Positions 46,101-54,371 of a stretch of DNA of 64,000 nt are shown piece by piece. A program made the position numbers and the translations under genes. Source of the DNA: Anoplolepis gracilipes (taxonomy: Eukaryota > Arthropoda > Insecta > Hymenoptera > Formicidae); assembly GCF_047496725.1 (NCBI RefSeq), contig NC_132986.1, positions 5,550,501-5,614,500 of the forward strand, read 5' to 3'. Each line of letters begins with the position of its first letter. The first letter of the stretch is position 1. Under the pieces are notes generated by a model, which was given only the letters and a program-made list of their open reading frames with translations, was not told where the DNA came from and searched no databases.

Positions 46101-49100
46101 GCGCGTATAGCGTGTGTTTTATTAAATGAGCCTTAAACATTATTAATTAAAAATTGGCAGAATCTAACATGTGACTATCAACTTGAGAGAGAAAGAGAAA
46201 GAGTAAAATAAATTTATGATTAACTGAATACTCATACTTAAAAATTTTATGTGACGACAAAACAAAGAATAAAGATGTAAATTCAGAATACTTCTCGGCA
46301 ATATTACGCCATCTCTCTTGACGTAGCTTATTGATAATGTAACACACGAATAATCGTAATTTCACTGCCTTTAGGGTTACTACGGTGATGGTTTCACCTG
46401 CCTTCCACATATCTCGTGTAAACGCGATCCGAATCTCTGCTCTTTGGACGCAACATGCGTGTCGGCCGGTGAAAATCAATTTGCTTGCGTTTGCAATGAA
46501 GGTTACATCGGTGACGGTATGAACTGTAAGCGCCGGCCGAGGCACGACTCCAACTTTTTGCTGGTAAACCAAGGAATGGCTACGCATCGGATACCATTCG
46601 TGCCTACGCAACAGAATCCAGGAAATCCCATCTACATAGTTTATGCGCAAATGGCGATTGCCCTAGATATCGATTGCCTCAACGGCAAAGCTTATTCCAG
46701 TGATATAACTGGTAATTGCTCGTTTCTATTCATAAGTTGATTTGCTCTGAGTTTTAATACCATTACGACACGTTAAAATTATTCTACACTTGTATATATA
46801 ATCATTACTTCACAAAATAATACTACTTCTATTTTTAATAAAAAAATAGAATTCTATGATATTAACATATTACTTAATTGTCAACGTATTAAGAAAGTAA
46901 TTGAAAACAATATAAGAACAAGATATTTTTGCAAATAAAATCGCAATTCATCTATTCCGTAGGTAACAGAATAATTGAACTATCTTACAACGGATCGATG
47001 GCACAAACATTTATTCCGAAAGTTAGCAGTCCCGAGGGATTGTCGGTCGATTGGGTCTCAAGAAACGTCTTCTGGACCGATTCAGGCAAAAAGACCGTCG
47101 AGGTTGCTAGTCTTATAACAAAGAAACGCAAAGTCCTAGTTTCCGATGGACTAGACAATCCAAGGGGAATAGCTGTTCATCCATATCGGGGGTAAGAATA
47201 TACAAGTGCGGAGAAAATCTATTTGCAAAACATTTTAGTTTCTTCAAATTATATTTCAAAATCCGATCTCACTATCATTTCTGCATATATTTGCATTATG
47301 ACAGCGATAAAAGAAGATATTAAAGATATTAAAGAAGGCTGTCTTTGGTCTAACGGCGGAACGTAAATTAATCATTGGGAACTGTTTAGGGAATCTTTTA
47401 AAAACAGAAAATAACAATTATTTGTCCACCAGATCCAAGAAGGAGAAAATTATGAAAATGGATTTATTATTAATTGCTCAAATAGTCATATATAGTATTT
47501 TTCGAGATTTATATTTTTTATATGTCTTTAAAATAAAATCAGTTGCACATTCATGTGTTAAAAGATGGATAGTAAATATAGAGAATATGATTTTTTGGAT
47601 CACATAATATACAGAATGTTCCATTTTGACACTAAAATATAGGAAATATACAATAGAATTTATAGAAATTACAAGATTTTAGAAAAAAATGTTTCAAATA
47701 AAAAGTTATAGGATTTCAAGTAAAATATCAATCGAGTGGGGATTTGACGATTTGATTGAGGAGAAAGAGTGATTTTCCTTTGACAACAAGCCGTTAATTA
47801 AAACGCATGAAAAGAGAGTCGTACACGAGCCAGCGGTTCGGATTGACATGTGATGGTTGAGTGCAAGATTGTAAAGCAAAAAAAAATTATTTGTATCGAC
47901 CAAATTATAATTAAACATTCTTATTGTTAGTTAAATCCTTTTAAATGTCGTGTAAATCGACTCGATTGGCGCGAGCGCGTCATGGAAGACAATACATTTG
48001 AAAAGGATTGAACTAGGAATGTTTAATTATAATTTAATCGGTTCAATATTCTCTTCGCTTTACGTCTCTCGCTCAACTGTTTTATTCGGACCACCAGCTC
48101 ATGTGCAATTCTCCTTTCATGAGCTATGTTTTAATTAACGACTTATCGTTAAGGGAAAATCATTTGTTCTCTTTCAAACCGTTCGATCAATATCTCACTT
48201 AAAATCATACAACTTTTATCTGAAACATTTTTTTCTATAACCTTGTAATTTCCATACGTTAGTGTCAAAATGAAACTTTGTATATTATATAAATAGAAAA
48301 AAAATCATATTCTCTACGTTTACTACTCACCTTTCAACACATAAACGTGCAATTGAGTTTATTTTAAAGATATATCAAGTATAATACAAAGCTTGAAAAT
48401 TTCATATGACTATTTCAATTAATAATAAATCTCAATTTTCATAAGTTTCCCCGGACTTGGTAGACAAATAATTGTTATTTTATTGTTTCAGAAGATCCCA
48501 TAAACAGTGATTAACCCAGTGATTAATTTAGATAACTTTCGCCATTAGATGAAAAATGGCTTATTTTTAACACCCTCTTTTCTTCGAGTTTCTAATTGCG
48601 AATTATTTTTCAAAGACGCCAACTTTCTTATATTTTCTTTTATGTCTACAGATTCTCTTAAACAATCTAAAATTAACTTGTATAAATAAAAATAACAAAA
48701 CGCGCATGTGCTAAAATAATTTCACAAATTTTATAATATTAATAATATTTCATTAAAACATCTATATTTAAATTTTTGAATTGTAAGATTATTAATGTAT
48801 AATTTTGTAAAGTTTCCGAAAATTTTCATAAAGAATATTTTTGTTTCAGGAAAATATTTTGGTCTGATTGGTATCGCGTTTCTCCAAAATTGGAGTGGGC
48901 TAACGAAGATGGTACAGACCGAGCAATCTTCCTTCAGGGTGATTACGTTAAGCTACCAAATTCGTTAAGTATTGATTGGTCGACGGATGAGCTCTGTTGG
49001 GCCGATGCTGGGACATTTACGATAAGTAAATATAGATTTTTATCACATAAACACAAAAAAGTATTCTATTAATCTTAAGCAGGAAAATGTCTGATGACAT

Positions 49101-49785
49101 AATATATTTTATTATTGCAAAACTTGCTATTCTAATAACAAATGATCTCTTCATCTTAGGCTGTATCGAAATAGATAGCAAAAAAGTCAATATCGTCGCT
49201 AATGAACTTACTTATCCATTCGGCTTGGCAATATCTCAAAATTATTACTATTGGACTGACTGGAAAACGTAAGACAATAAAGCATTCACGATAATCTAAA
49301 GGAATGATATAAAATCCGAAAGCTCATATATCACGCTATTTACATTGCAGACACAAGATCGAAGTCGGCATGAAAACTAATGGCGAAAGACGCACACCGT
49401 TATCCGTCCCGCCAGGTGGAAGCGGAAAACTATACGGCATTGTGGCTGTTCCTGAGTCATGCCCTAGAAGTAAATTTCATTTTCATAAATATATTTCTTG
49501 ATATAAATTTTGCCAGTCGAATTTTACCAAAAATAAAATTAATAAAATTTGTAAATGTTTATTCTCTTTAAAAATAAATTCTGAGAATTTAATATATCGT
49601 TCAAAATTTCATTAATATTTACAATTTAATATTTATTTGTTCGCACAGTAACCAATGTATGTCAATACGAGAATGGAAGGTGCAACAAGGATCAACTATG
49701 TCTACCAGACGGCCAGGGCGGCAGGACGTGTGCGTGCGCAGACGATGTGAAAGAATCTTGCACCGACTCTCGTTATCCGTCTTAA
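27838..49785 (+). CDS. Ndg: Nidogen (entactin), complete, 21 coding exons
   Basis: Secreted basement-membrane glycoprotein. In known nidogens the G2 domain contacts collagen IV/perlecan and the propeller binds a laminin gamma EGF-like module. The joined exons total 4104 nt (1367 residues plus stop), close to the usual size of insect nidogens. Order: signal peptide (about 1-26, core VLLGLALVLIAPYTAA), NIDO domain (about 90-260), EGF-like (265-313), G2F beta-barrel (about 314-555), 6-Cys and short 4-Cys EGF-like modules (about 540-1045), YWTD beta-propeller (about 1080-1315) and a terminal EGF. The propeller shows VFWTD, IFWSDW, LCWADA and YYWTDW. No thyroglobulin module was noticed. Start chosen at the first Met before the signal peptide, with a good Kozak context. 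Two introns (after 38019 and 39886) use GC donors. Confidence 0.95.
34913..34925 (-). promoter_or_regulatory. Perfect DR1 nuclear-receptor half-site pair
   Basis: The plus strand reads TGACCTATGACCT, which on the minus strand is AGGTCA-T-AGGTCA. This is the direct repeat with 1-nt spacing bound by HNF4/USP-type receptors. GATA-like cores (TTATCT near 34855, TGATAAC near 34943) lie in the same GC-balanced island. Function is inference. Confidence 0.4.
35933..35995. repeat. ATT/TAATA-rich simple repeat
   Basis: Repeated TAATAT/ATTATA units with no other base except rare G or C. Low-complexity DNA in nidogen intron 1. Confidence 0.8.
37564..37588. repeat. (TC)12 microsatellite
   Basis: About twelve TC units near the 3' end of nidogen intron 1. 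Confidence 0.95.
37741..38019 (+). CDS. Ndg: Ndg exon 2: start of NIDO domain
   Basis: 93 codons, phase 0 to phase 0. Encodes VIAPLYTHVDTRASGTVYY, HVFLTTWVDVGYYNERNDK and the typical NIDO core. The donor is AAG|GCAAGT, a GC donor. The next exon resumes VNTYQV exactly in frame, matching the K-V-N-T-(Y/F)-Q-V pattern of nidogens. Confidence 0.92.
38194..38399 (+). CDS. Ndg: Ndg exon 3: NIDO domain
   Basis: The acceptor is ctttcag and the donor gtgagt; phase 0 in, phase 2 out. Encodes VNTYQVAISSNGSHSFVELL, YPENGIQWIQG and a QAGFMSEGKMYTLRGSG segment of the NIDO domain. Confidence 0.93.
38471..38562 (+). CDS. Ndg: Ndg exon 4: end of NIDO domain
   Basis: Short exon of 92 nt, phase 2 in and phase 1 out. 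Encodes WSNVNRPGQWLFQVGPLEEG; the R-P-G-x-W-x-F-x-V ending is characteristic of NIDO domains. Confidence 0.92.
38828..38974 (+). CDS. Ndg: Ndg exon 5: EGF-like module
   Basis: Phase 1 to phase 1. Cys-rich: SCRTGATTCHSKATC, then GFCCSCKQGYFGNGKSC, the EGF module that links NIDO to the G2F domain. The following intron (38975-39652, 678 bp) has a GC-rich patch at about 39000-39250 with no exon. Confidence 0.92.
39653..39886 (+). CDS. Ndg: Ndg exon 6: start of G2F domain
   Basis: Phase 1 to phase 1. Encodes LRVIGRIAGTLNGVEF, DLQCYVQTKDGRTYTALSRV and GGVIGWLFAKP, typical of the nidogen G2 beta-barrel. The donor is ACAG|GCAAGT, a second GC donor. Nearby GT dinucleotides would break the frame. Confidence 0.9.
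39887..40371 (+). other. Nidogen intron 6 with GA and (TA)14 repeats
   Basis: 485 bp, GC-AG intron. AT-rich, with a GAGA tract near 39980-40008 and a (TA)14 run at 40081-40108. Nothing else was seen. Confidence 0.75.
40372..40900 (+). CDS. Ndg: Ndg exon 7: rest of G2F domain and start of next EGF
   Basis: Largest nidogen exon (529 nt), phase 1 in and phase 2 out. Encodes FNHTAELVFPSTGDKVTI, GLDVFGQLKMEADIKGTVP, an acidic ITPLEEEDPC linker, and the first cysteines of an EGF module (TCGDHSSCVIDGDSFKCVC). Confidence 0.94.
41126..41292 (+). CDS. Ndg: Ndg exon 8: EGF module end and calcium-binding EGF
   Basis: Phase 2 in, phase 1 out. Encodes VDVNECTAGNHMCSPDAQC, CQCRAGFTGDGRVC. The DVNEC start is the calcium-binding EGF signature. 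Confidence 0.92.
41617..41745 (+). CDS. Ndg: Ndg exon 9: EGF-like module
   Basis: Phase 1 to phase 1. Encodes LPSCEDTRCGDYEQC, TPTCVCMPGFEETDQGC: six cysteines in EGF order. Confidence 0.9.
41837..41935 (+). CDS. Ndg: Ndg exon 10: EGF-like module
   Basis: 99 nt, phase 1 to phase 1, acceptor ttttacag, donor gtaagt. Encodes VPCNEEDNCSPYGLCSFDG, KHVCVCMPGYV; the module is completed by the next exon (GDGYTC). Confidence 0.92.
41936..42406 (+). other. Nidogen intron 10, 471 bp
   Basis: AT-rich. No feature beyond the splice sites was seen. Confidence 0.7.
42407..42574 (+). CDS. Ndg: Ndg exon 11: EGF end and short Cys-rich segment
   Basis: Phase 1 to phase 1. Encodes DGYTCYSESD, a Thr/Pro linker, then PQCLIEMCWCPSGWEFHNHAC, a 4-Cys half-EGF-like segment. 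Confidence 0.9.
42575..43386 (+). other. Nidogen intron 11, 812 bp
   Basis: AT-rich. Contains a tandem duplication in which GCATCATAGCATGCT occurs at 42695-42709 and again at 42721-42735. A slightly GC-richer patch precedes the acceptor. Confidence 0.7.
43387..43524 (+). CDS. Ndg: Ndg exon 12: short Cys-rich segment (donor uncertain)
   Basis: The acceptor is gttttag; phase 1 in. Encodes PLPECFDDVCICPVGYDYDH, EQICVPLPGYHHD, a second 4-Cys segment resembling exon 11. I chose the donor aact|gtatga at 43525 (phase 1). A weaker alternative, atgg|gtccat at 43506, is also phase 1 and would shorten the exon by 6 codons. Confidence 0.75.
43525..44657 (+). other. Nidogen intron 12, 1.1 kb
   Basis: AT-rich, with a mildly GC-richer patch around 43790-44050. 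No exon or repeat was recognised. Confidence 0.65.
44658..44783 (+). CDS. Ndg: Ndg exon 13: EGF-like module
   Basis: Phase 1 to phase 1. Encodes SCNVVNRCHPYAQCIYV, YECRCNLGYEGDGMEC: a complete six-cysteine EGF. Confidence 0.93.
44784..45178 (+). other. Nidogen intron 13, 395 bp
   Basis: AT-rich, with a long pyrimidine tract (tttttctttcttcttcg) before the acceptor. Nothing else was seen. Confidence 0.7.
45179..45301 (+). CDS. Ndg: Ndg exon 14: EGF-like module
   Basis: Phase 1 to phase 1. Encodes ISCLEVDVCDPNASCQHEE, KCVCNPGYEGDGTTC. The donor (gtgctt) is weak, but frame and module boundary agree with it. Confidence 0.88.
45302..45619 (+). other. Nidogen intron 14, 318 bp
   Basis: Pyrimidine-rich start, otherwise unremarkable; no feature was seen. 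Confidence 0.7.
45620..45963 (+). CDS. Ndg: Ndg exon 15: two EGF modules and part of a third
   Basis: Phase 1 in, phase 0 out. Encodes ECNDNSECEENERC, YECTCNPGFSLVDDRC; DCSTNPSQCHVNAQC, YKCVCISGYHGDG; and GCNVLNNCGRNAVCG, FACICQP, continued by GYYGDGFTC in the next exon. Confidence 0.93.
45964..46374 (+). other. Nidogen intron 15, 411 bp
   Basis: AT-rich; a GAGAAAGAG tract lies near 46183-46202. No other feature was seen. Confidence 0.7.
46375..46711 (+). CDS. Ndg: Ndg exon 16: last inner EGFs and start of beta-propeller
   Basis: Phase 0 in, phase 1 out. Encodes GYYGDGFTCLPHISC, CVCNEGYIGDGMNC, then a linker and NPGNPIYIVYAQMAIALDID, the first strand set of the YWTD propeller. Confidence 0.92.
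46963..47191 (+). CDS. Ndg: Ndg exon 17: YWTD propeller
   Basis: Phase 1 in, phase 2 out. Encodes NRIIELSYNGSM, SPEGLSVDWVSRNVFWTDS, ITKKRKVLVSDGLDNPRGIA: typical LDL-receptor class B repeats. Confidence 0.94.
47192..48849 (+). other. Nidogen intron 17, 1.66 kb, mostly an inverted repeat
   Basis: About three quarters of this intron is an imperfect inverted repeat (see the entry at 47345-48550). The last 290 nt before the acceptor are AT-rich filler. Confidence 0.8.
47345..48550. repeat. Large imperfect inverted repeat (about 600-bp arms)
   Basis: The left arm is about 47345-47970 and the right arm about 47975-48550. Exact inverted matches: 47415-47426 with 48463-48474; 47581-47594 with 48301-48314; 47792-47804 with 48128-48140; and 47902-47920 with 48017-48035 (19 nt). 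Between these anchors the arms align with scattered substitutions and small indels. There is no spacer of note, and the centre is a GC-rich GGCGCGAGCGCG. No coding capacity. It could be a foldback transposon remnant or a hairpin-RNA locus. Confidence 0.85.
48850..49025 (+). CDS. Ndg: Ndg exon 18: YWTD propeller
   Basis: Phase 2 in, phase 1 out. Encodes KIFWSDWYRVSPKLEWANED, RAIFLQGDYVKLPNSLSIDW, ELCWADAGTFT, where the YWTD signature is degenerate (FWSD, CWAD). Confidence 0.93.
49160..49268 (+). CDS. Ndg: Ndg exon 19: YWTD propeller
   Basis: Phase 1 in, phase 2 out. Encodes CIEIDSKKVNIVANELTYPF and NYYYWTDWKT: a clean YWTD repeat. Confidence 0.93.
49351..49469 (+). CDS. Ndg: Ndg exon 20: end of propeller
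   Basis: Acceptor tacattgcag, donor gtaaat; phase 2 in, phase 1 out. Encodes HKIEVGMKTNGERR and YGIVAVPESCP, closing the propeller. Confidence 0.9.
49649..49785 (+). CDS. Ndg: Ndg exon 21: C-terminal EGF and stop
   Basis: Phase 1 in. Encodes TNVCQYENGRCNKDQLCLP, TCACADDVKESC, and ends SRYPS with TAA at 49783-49785. A C-terminal EGF after the propeller is the standard nidogen ending. Confidence 0.92.
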
Positions 49786-50010
49786 ATCCGTCCTCGTTAC
49801 AGAAAAAAAATAATGCAAAATTTTGTCTCGCACTCGATATTAGCTGATAAGAAAGCGCTCACATCGAGCTAAAAATAAGTAATCACTAGATCAAGTGTAA
49901 ATTATGACATTAAGCTTAATATTGATTGATAGTCATCGACATCCTCAAATAACATCTACTTTTGTATCTCAGTCGCGATGCACAAGCTGTACTGCGATTT
50001 GATCTTATTT

Positions 50011-50016
50011 AATAAA
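50011..50016 (+). terminator. Nidogen polyadenylation signal (AATAAA)
   Basis: First AATAAA after the stop, giving a 3'UTR of about 250 nt. A second hexamer lies at 50208-50213. Confidence 0.45.
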
Positions 50017-52243
50017 AATGAAGGAAGCAGCGAGCGATGCTTTACAACGTAATATTCACGACTGATCATTTCCATCATTTTCTGGTTCCAAGCTTATTTG
50101 CCTAATTAGTTTTATAATTAAATACAAGAAGAGAAAACCCTGAAAGATCTTTTATATAAAACTGCTCTACAAGAATTAAAAATTATTACTATCATTGCTC
50201 AGCGAGGAATAAAATCCAATTAGCTACAACTACCGTATAATTTCTGCCTTTATTTCTCACATATAATATTAATGAGTTTATATAACGTTCTTAAATAACT
50301 TTGATATTGCTGTTTTGAAGAAAAATGTGGATGAAAAATAAATGTAAGTATAATTTTTCTTCTTAAACCGAGTATAATTTTTCTTCCTGCTGGTTATAAA
50401 TCCGCTAACTTTGTTTCTTTCTTGAAAAATTTTTGCGTGGTATAAGTTAGAATAAATATAAATATATATTCATATATATATAAATTCATATGATATAAAT
50501 ATATATATTCATGTAACAAGAGTTTATTAAATACAAACATACTGTTTTCTAGTTGGAACGATGAAAGATAAATATTTATTTACTATTTTAACACAAGATC
50601 TTGAAAAATAAGATATAGTCTCTCTAACGTTTTCAACGTACATCGCGAATATTTTCGTGCGAGATACTTCTTTTGAGAACGTGATATTTAATCGGTTGTG
50701 GGAAAATCGAAGAGCGATAAGGCGAAAAAGGGAATGAGGAACCGATATAAGGAAGAGATAAGACGACGACCTCAAAAATCGACAAAGGGCTTCGTACTCT
50801 CCAATGGATCCGCACAGAGAGCGACAAGAATCTCTTGGAAATGTGTCTCGAAAGATCTTTCTTCTAGTCGCGCCGCAATAATGGTAGAATTCTGGAAATG
50901 GAAGGTAGCCGTAAACGAGCGGCAATCTCTCAGTATTCATCGGAAAATCGTGTTTACAGTAAAGTATCGTATATTCGATACGAAATAAATACAAGTGTTA
51001 TTTCGTCAATGAACTTTTTTTTTATATGAATACTTTTATATGAACACTTTTTTTGAACGCTATTGTGAAAATGGTTATTATGTAACGCGAAGCCATGTAG
51101 AAAAGAAAACTTAAAATAAATTCAGGAAGGTCAACGCGCCGTACATAAATAGTGAACGATAACATATAACGTTCTTTTAAGAGCGTTGTTGTCAATATAA
51201 AAACATCTTTAAAAAAATAAGAATAAAATAAAAATTAATAATAAATAAAAAATAATTTTAAAATCAACAATTTTAAAAAACCACATAACAATTAAATAAT
51301 AAGGTAAGTGAATTATCTCTAGGTAGAGATTGACAGCTAAAAATCGAGTAAATATGATAGGTTTTTGTATTTGAAAACTATGTATTATTTTCTACAGATA
51401 ATACATCTTCTATGTTTTAATTGTGCATATCAAGTAACATTTACGTGTTATATTATTACAGCAATACATCGTTATATTATATTATATTTATAAAATAAGA
51501 TAAAAGAAAGCACATCTACTCTATATCAAAAGGAAAATTAATTATTTAATTAGAAATAATAGATATTATGTCACTTTCTTTCTTATATTAAGTCTTTAAT
51601 TAATTATTAATTAGGTGAGTGTATAGGTAGAAATTAATCTTTGTTGATTTTAATTTACATTTACATTAAAATCAAGATAAGATTATTTAATATTTTATTT
51701 AAGAGAATCTTACATATCCAATTTTTTATTTTTAGGTTTTCTTGGAACTTAAATAGTATTTTTTTCTATATTTTTAAAGCCTCATAAATGTGAATATTCA
51801 GATGCTAAACAATTTAATTTTGTCGTATTTATGAATTCCATTGGGTTGATAGCGCTGTTAATGTTCGAATTGATCATCGTACGCGCAACCGTAGTTCGCA
51901 ATCTATGCAAATAAGCATCGCTTTTGATGATCGGCAGGCGCTGAATGCCTGGGCGAATTGGAAAAAGCTGGCCAAAGTCTGCCATCGACAGGTGCTCGAT
52001 CAGACTGTCGCGCTATAGCTTTTCAAGAAGAATGCCCGCTCTGGGATGTAATACTCATCCACATGCGATGTTCTATCACTAGATAACTATACTGTCTCGT
52101 ATAACTTTAACCGTGGTCAACATAAACTTCTTTCATTCAACAACTTTTATACAAAAATATTCAAAAATATTTTGCACATAATAAGATAACTGTTAAATTT
52201 CGAATAAAATAAGTATATATATTTTTTATATATAGATATATCG

Positions 52244-52247
<4 letters not shown>

Positions 52248-52297
<50 letters not shown>
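52248..52297. repeat. (TA)25 microsatellite
   Basis: About 25 uninterrupted TA units, the longest simple repeat in the window. Confidence 0.95.
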
Positions 52298-52299
<2 letters not shown>

Positions 52300-53304
52300 A
52301 AAAGTCTCCGTTAGTACTTAATTATAATTTCTTTAGCCATTAACAATACTATAAGATTTTTTAAAGATATCGTAAAAAAGAAAATATTTAGATTGGTTCT
52401 TTCTAGATTGGTTAAAATTCATAATTACTTTGCAACAGTAACAAAGTTTTATTTACTGCAAGTAAACTAAATCAGGAACTTTCATTAAGAAGTTGCGATT
52501 AACAATTATTATAATATAGTTGAAATGACCTCCCAAACTTTGTCATAATTGAAAAGGAAGAAGTTAATAATGAGTTATTAATTTCGTTTCTATCATAATG
52601 TCATAAAATTGACATTCTTATAATTAAAGCTCTAGATTAATTTCTTGTGCTAATTCCGGTTCTATAAATCATTTATAATAATTTAAAAATTAAGAAAAAA
52701 AAAACATTCTACTTTCTGATTATTTTTACTGATTTAGAAATCTTATTCTTTTTTCTATCTATTCGACTATTTCGGCAGTTGGATTTTTTCATTATGAATA
52801 ATTCAGAGTAAAATTATATAATGAATCGTTTAGTATTTCATAATAAAATTAGGAGAAAAAAAAGAATAATAGAAAGTAAGAGATTAAATCAACGTTTTAT
52901 ATATCAGCGTGGCTATAAAAAATATTACTTTTTATCTTGTTAGTACTTAATAATTTCTATAATTTTATTCTTTTTATATATATATGTATAATGTACGCGA
53001 TAATATCGTTAAGCACATTCACGATTAAAACTTTGAACGAAATTTTTATTAAAATACTATTTCTATTTTGCAATCAATAATATTTCATATATTGCGCCTG
53101 ATAGTTTAAACGCATTTTGGCGTACTCAATAAAAAAGCAATTATTATCTTGATTGCTTTCTTTGGAGCTTTTACGAGAGCTTTGCGCTAGCCTTAGATCT
53201 TAGAAGGATAATGCGTCGGCGGCGGGTGCGATGGAGACGGCGCCGAAAGAGGCGCGCGAGCTAGACAGTAGAAACAGCCACCGAGCACAGACCATGGCTA
53301 GTAG

Positions 53305-53339
53305 TCAGTCGGCGGTCGGAGTCCGCGCGCGACGGATCG
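53305..53339 (+). promoter_or_regulatory. Inr + DPE core promoter of the third gene
   Basis: The initiator TCAGTC is at 53305-53310 (A+1 at 53307). At exactly +28 to +32 (53334-53338) stands GGATC, matching the arthropod DPE consensus RGWYV at all five positions. No TATA box is seen about 30 nt upstream. The position at the left edge of a GC-rich block leading to a signal-peptide exon supports a real start site. Confidence 0.55.
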
Positions 53340-54371
53340 TGAGGTGACAGGCTTGTACTACTTGTTCGTTCGCTCGTTTGGCAGCGGTGCGACGATACAG
53401 TTGACTCCGCGTGAAACGGGAACACGTGCATGCGTGCGTGTATTTCGTGTGCGAGGATAGTGAAAAGTGCGCGTGTTTCTAAGACGTACGTCGCGCGTGG
53501 ACGAAAACTCGAAATATCGGATATTTATACGAGAACCTCGTCTCGTCCGAACCGGCTCTTCGTACGTATTTAGTTGCGACTCGTGCAACACGCGCTCGTG
53601 ATTAAATCTTGGCTAAATTTGCGCACGAATTACATTCGAATTGCTTTCGCTAGTAGACGGCGACGGTGTGCGATTTGGACCGATGCATTTCGGTGGGCCG
53701 TGTGACAAAAATATCCACGAAAAATGTCGGCAGCTCGCCAAGCGGCCTCGAGAGCACACCCGTCGTGCTCCTTTAAGGCAGCTTTGATAAGATAATCCAG
53801 AAATATATAATCGTCGATATAATGGCGCATCGATGAGCGCAACGAAACAAGATATCTACGTGATATTATTTCGTTATTGTAAACGACCTTGAACGGCTTT
53901 GAAAAATTGACAGATTTTTCGAAGCGATAACTGCAGATTTCTTGAATGTCGGATCTCAAAATACGTGTCAGGGATATAATAAACCCATTCTCGACGTTCG
54001 ATCCGAGGGATCCATATTAAGGTTCCTTTTTTATGAGGGAACGAATTTCGTGCGAGCGTGACGATATAAAAGCGTATTCGCGTCTGGCGTTTATGGAGCT
54101 CTGAGATTCCTCGGAAATTATGCTACGCCCGAATGTGGACCGCGAGATATGGAGCGAGAGCACGAACGCGCGTCTATTCTTGAGGAACGTTCGCGGCAAA
54201 GGCTGCACCGCGCTTTTACAAAAAGAGTAGCGCGTCAACCGCTGAAAAGGAATACGTGCACAGAGAAAGGAAATGTCAAGTATTCCAGACACGCGTATGT
54301 GAAAATTCGTTCGTCCAATCATTTTTCTCTTTCTCAGAATTTCCTCAATTGCCACACGTTTCAAACGTGAC
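53307..54371 (+). other. Presumed 5'UTR exon of the third gene
   Basis: GC-rich from the promoter to a consensus donor (gtaagt at 54372), where composition drops sharply to AT-rich. Several short upstream ORFs but no long frame. Exon limits are inferred from composition and the donor only. Confidence 0.4.

Larger units (their letters stand above)
49786..53230. other. Nidogen 3'UTR and intergenic gap
   Basis: AT-rich after the nidogen 3'UTR. A GC-richer island at about 50640-50990 is open in frames on both strands but matches nothing I know. A TA microsatellite of about 50 bp lies at 52248-52297. GC content rises from 53150 into the next promoter. No gene was supported. Confidence 0.6.
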
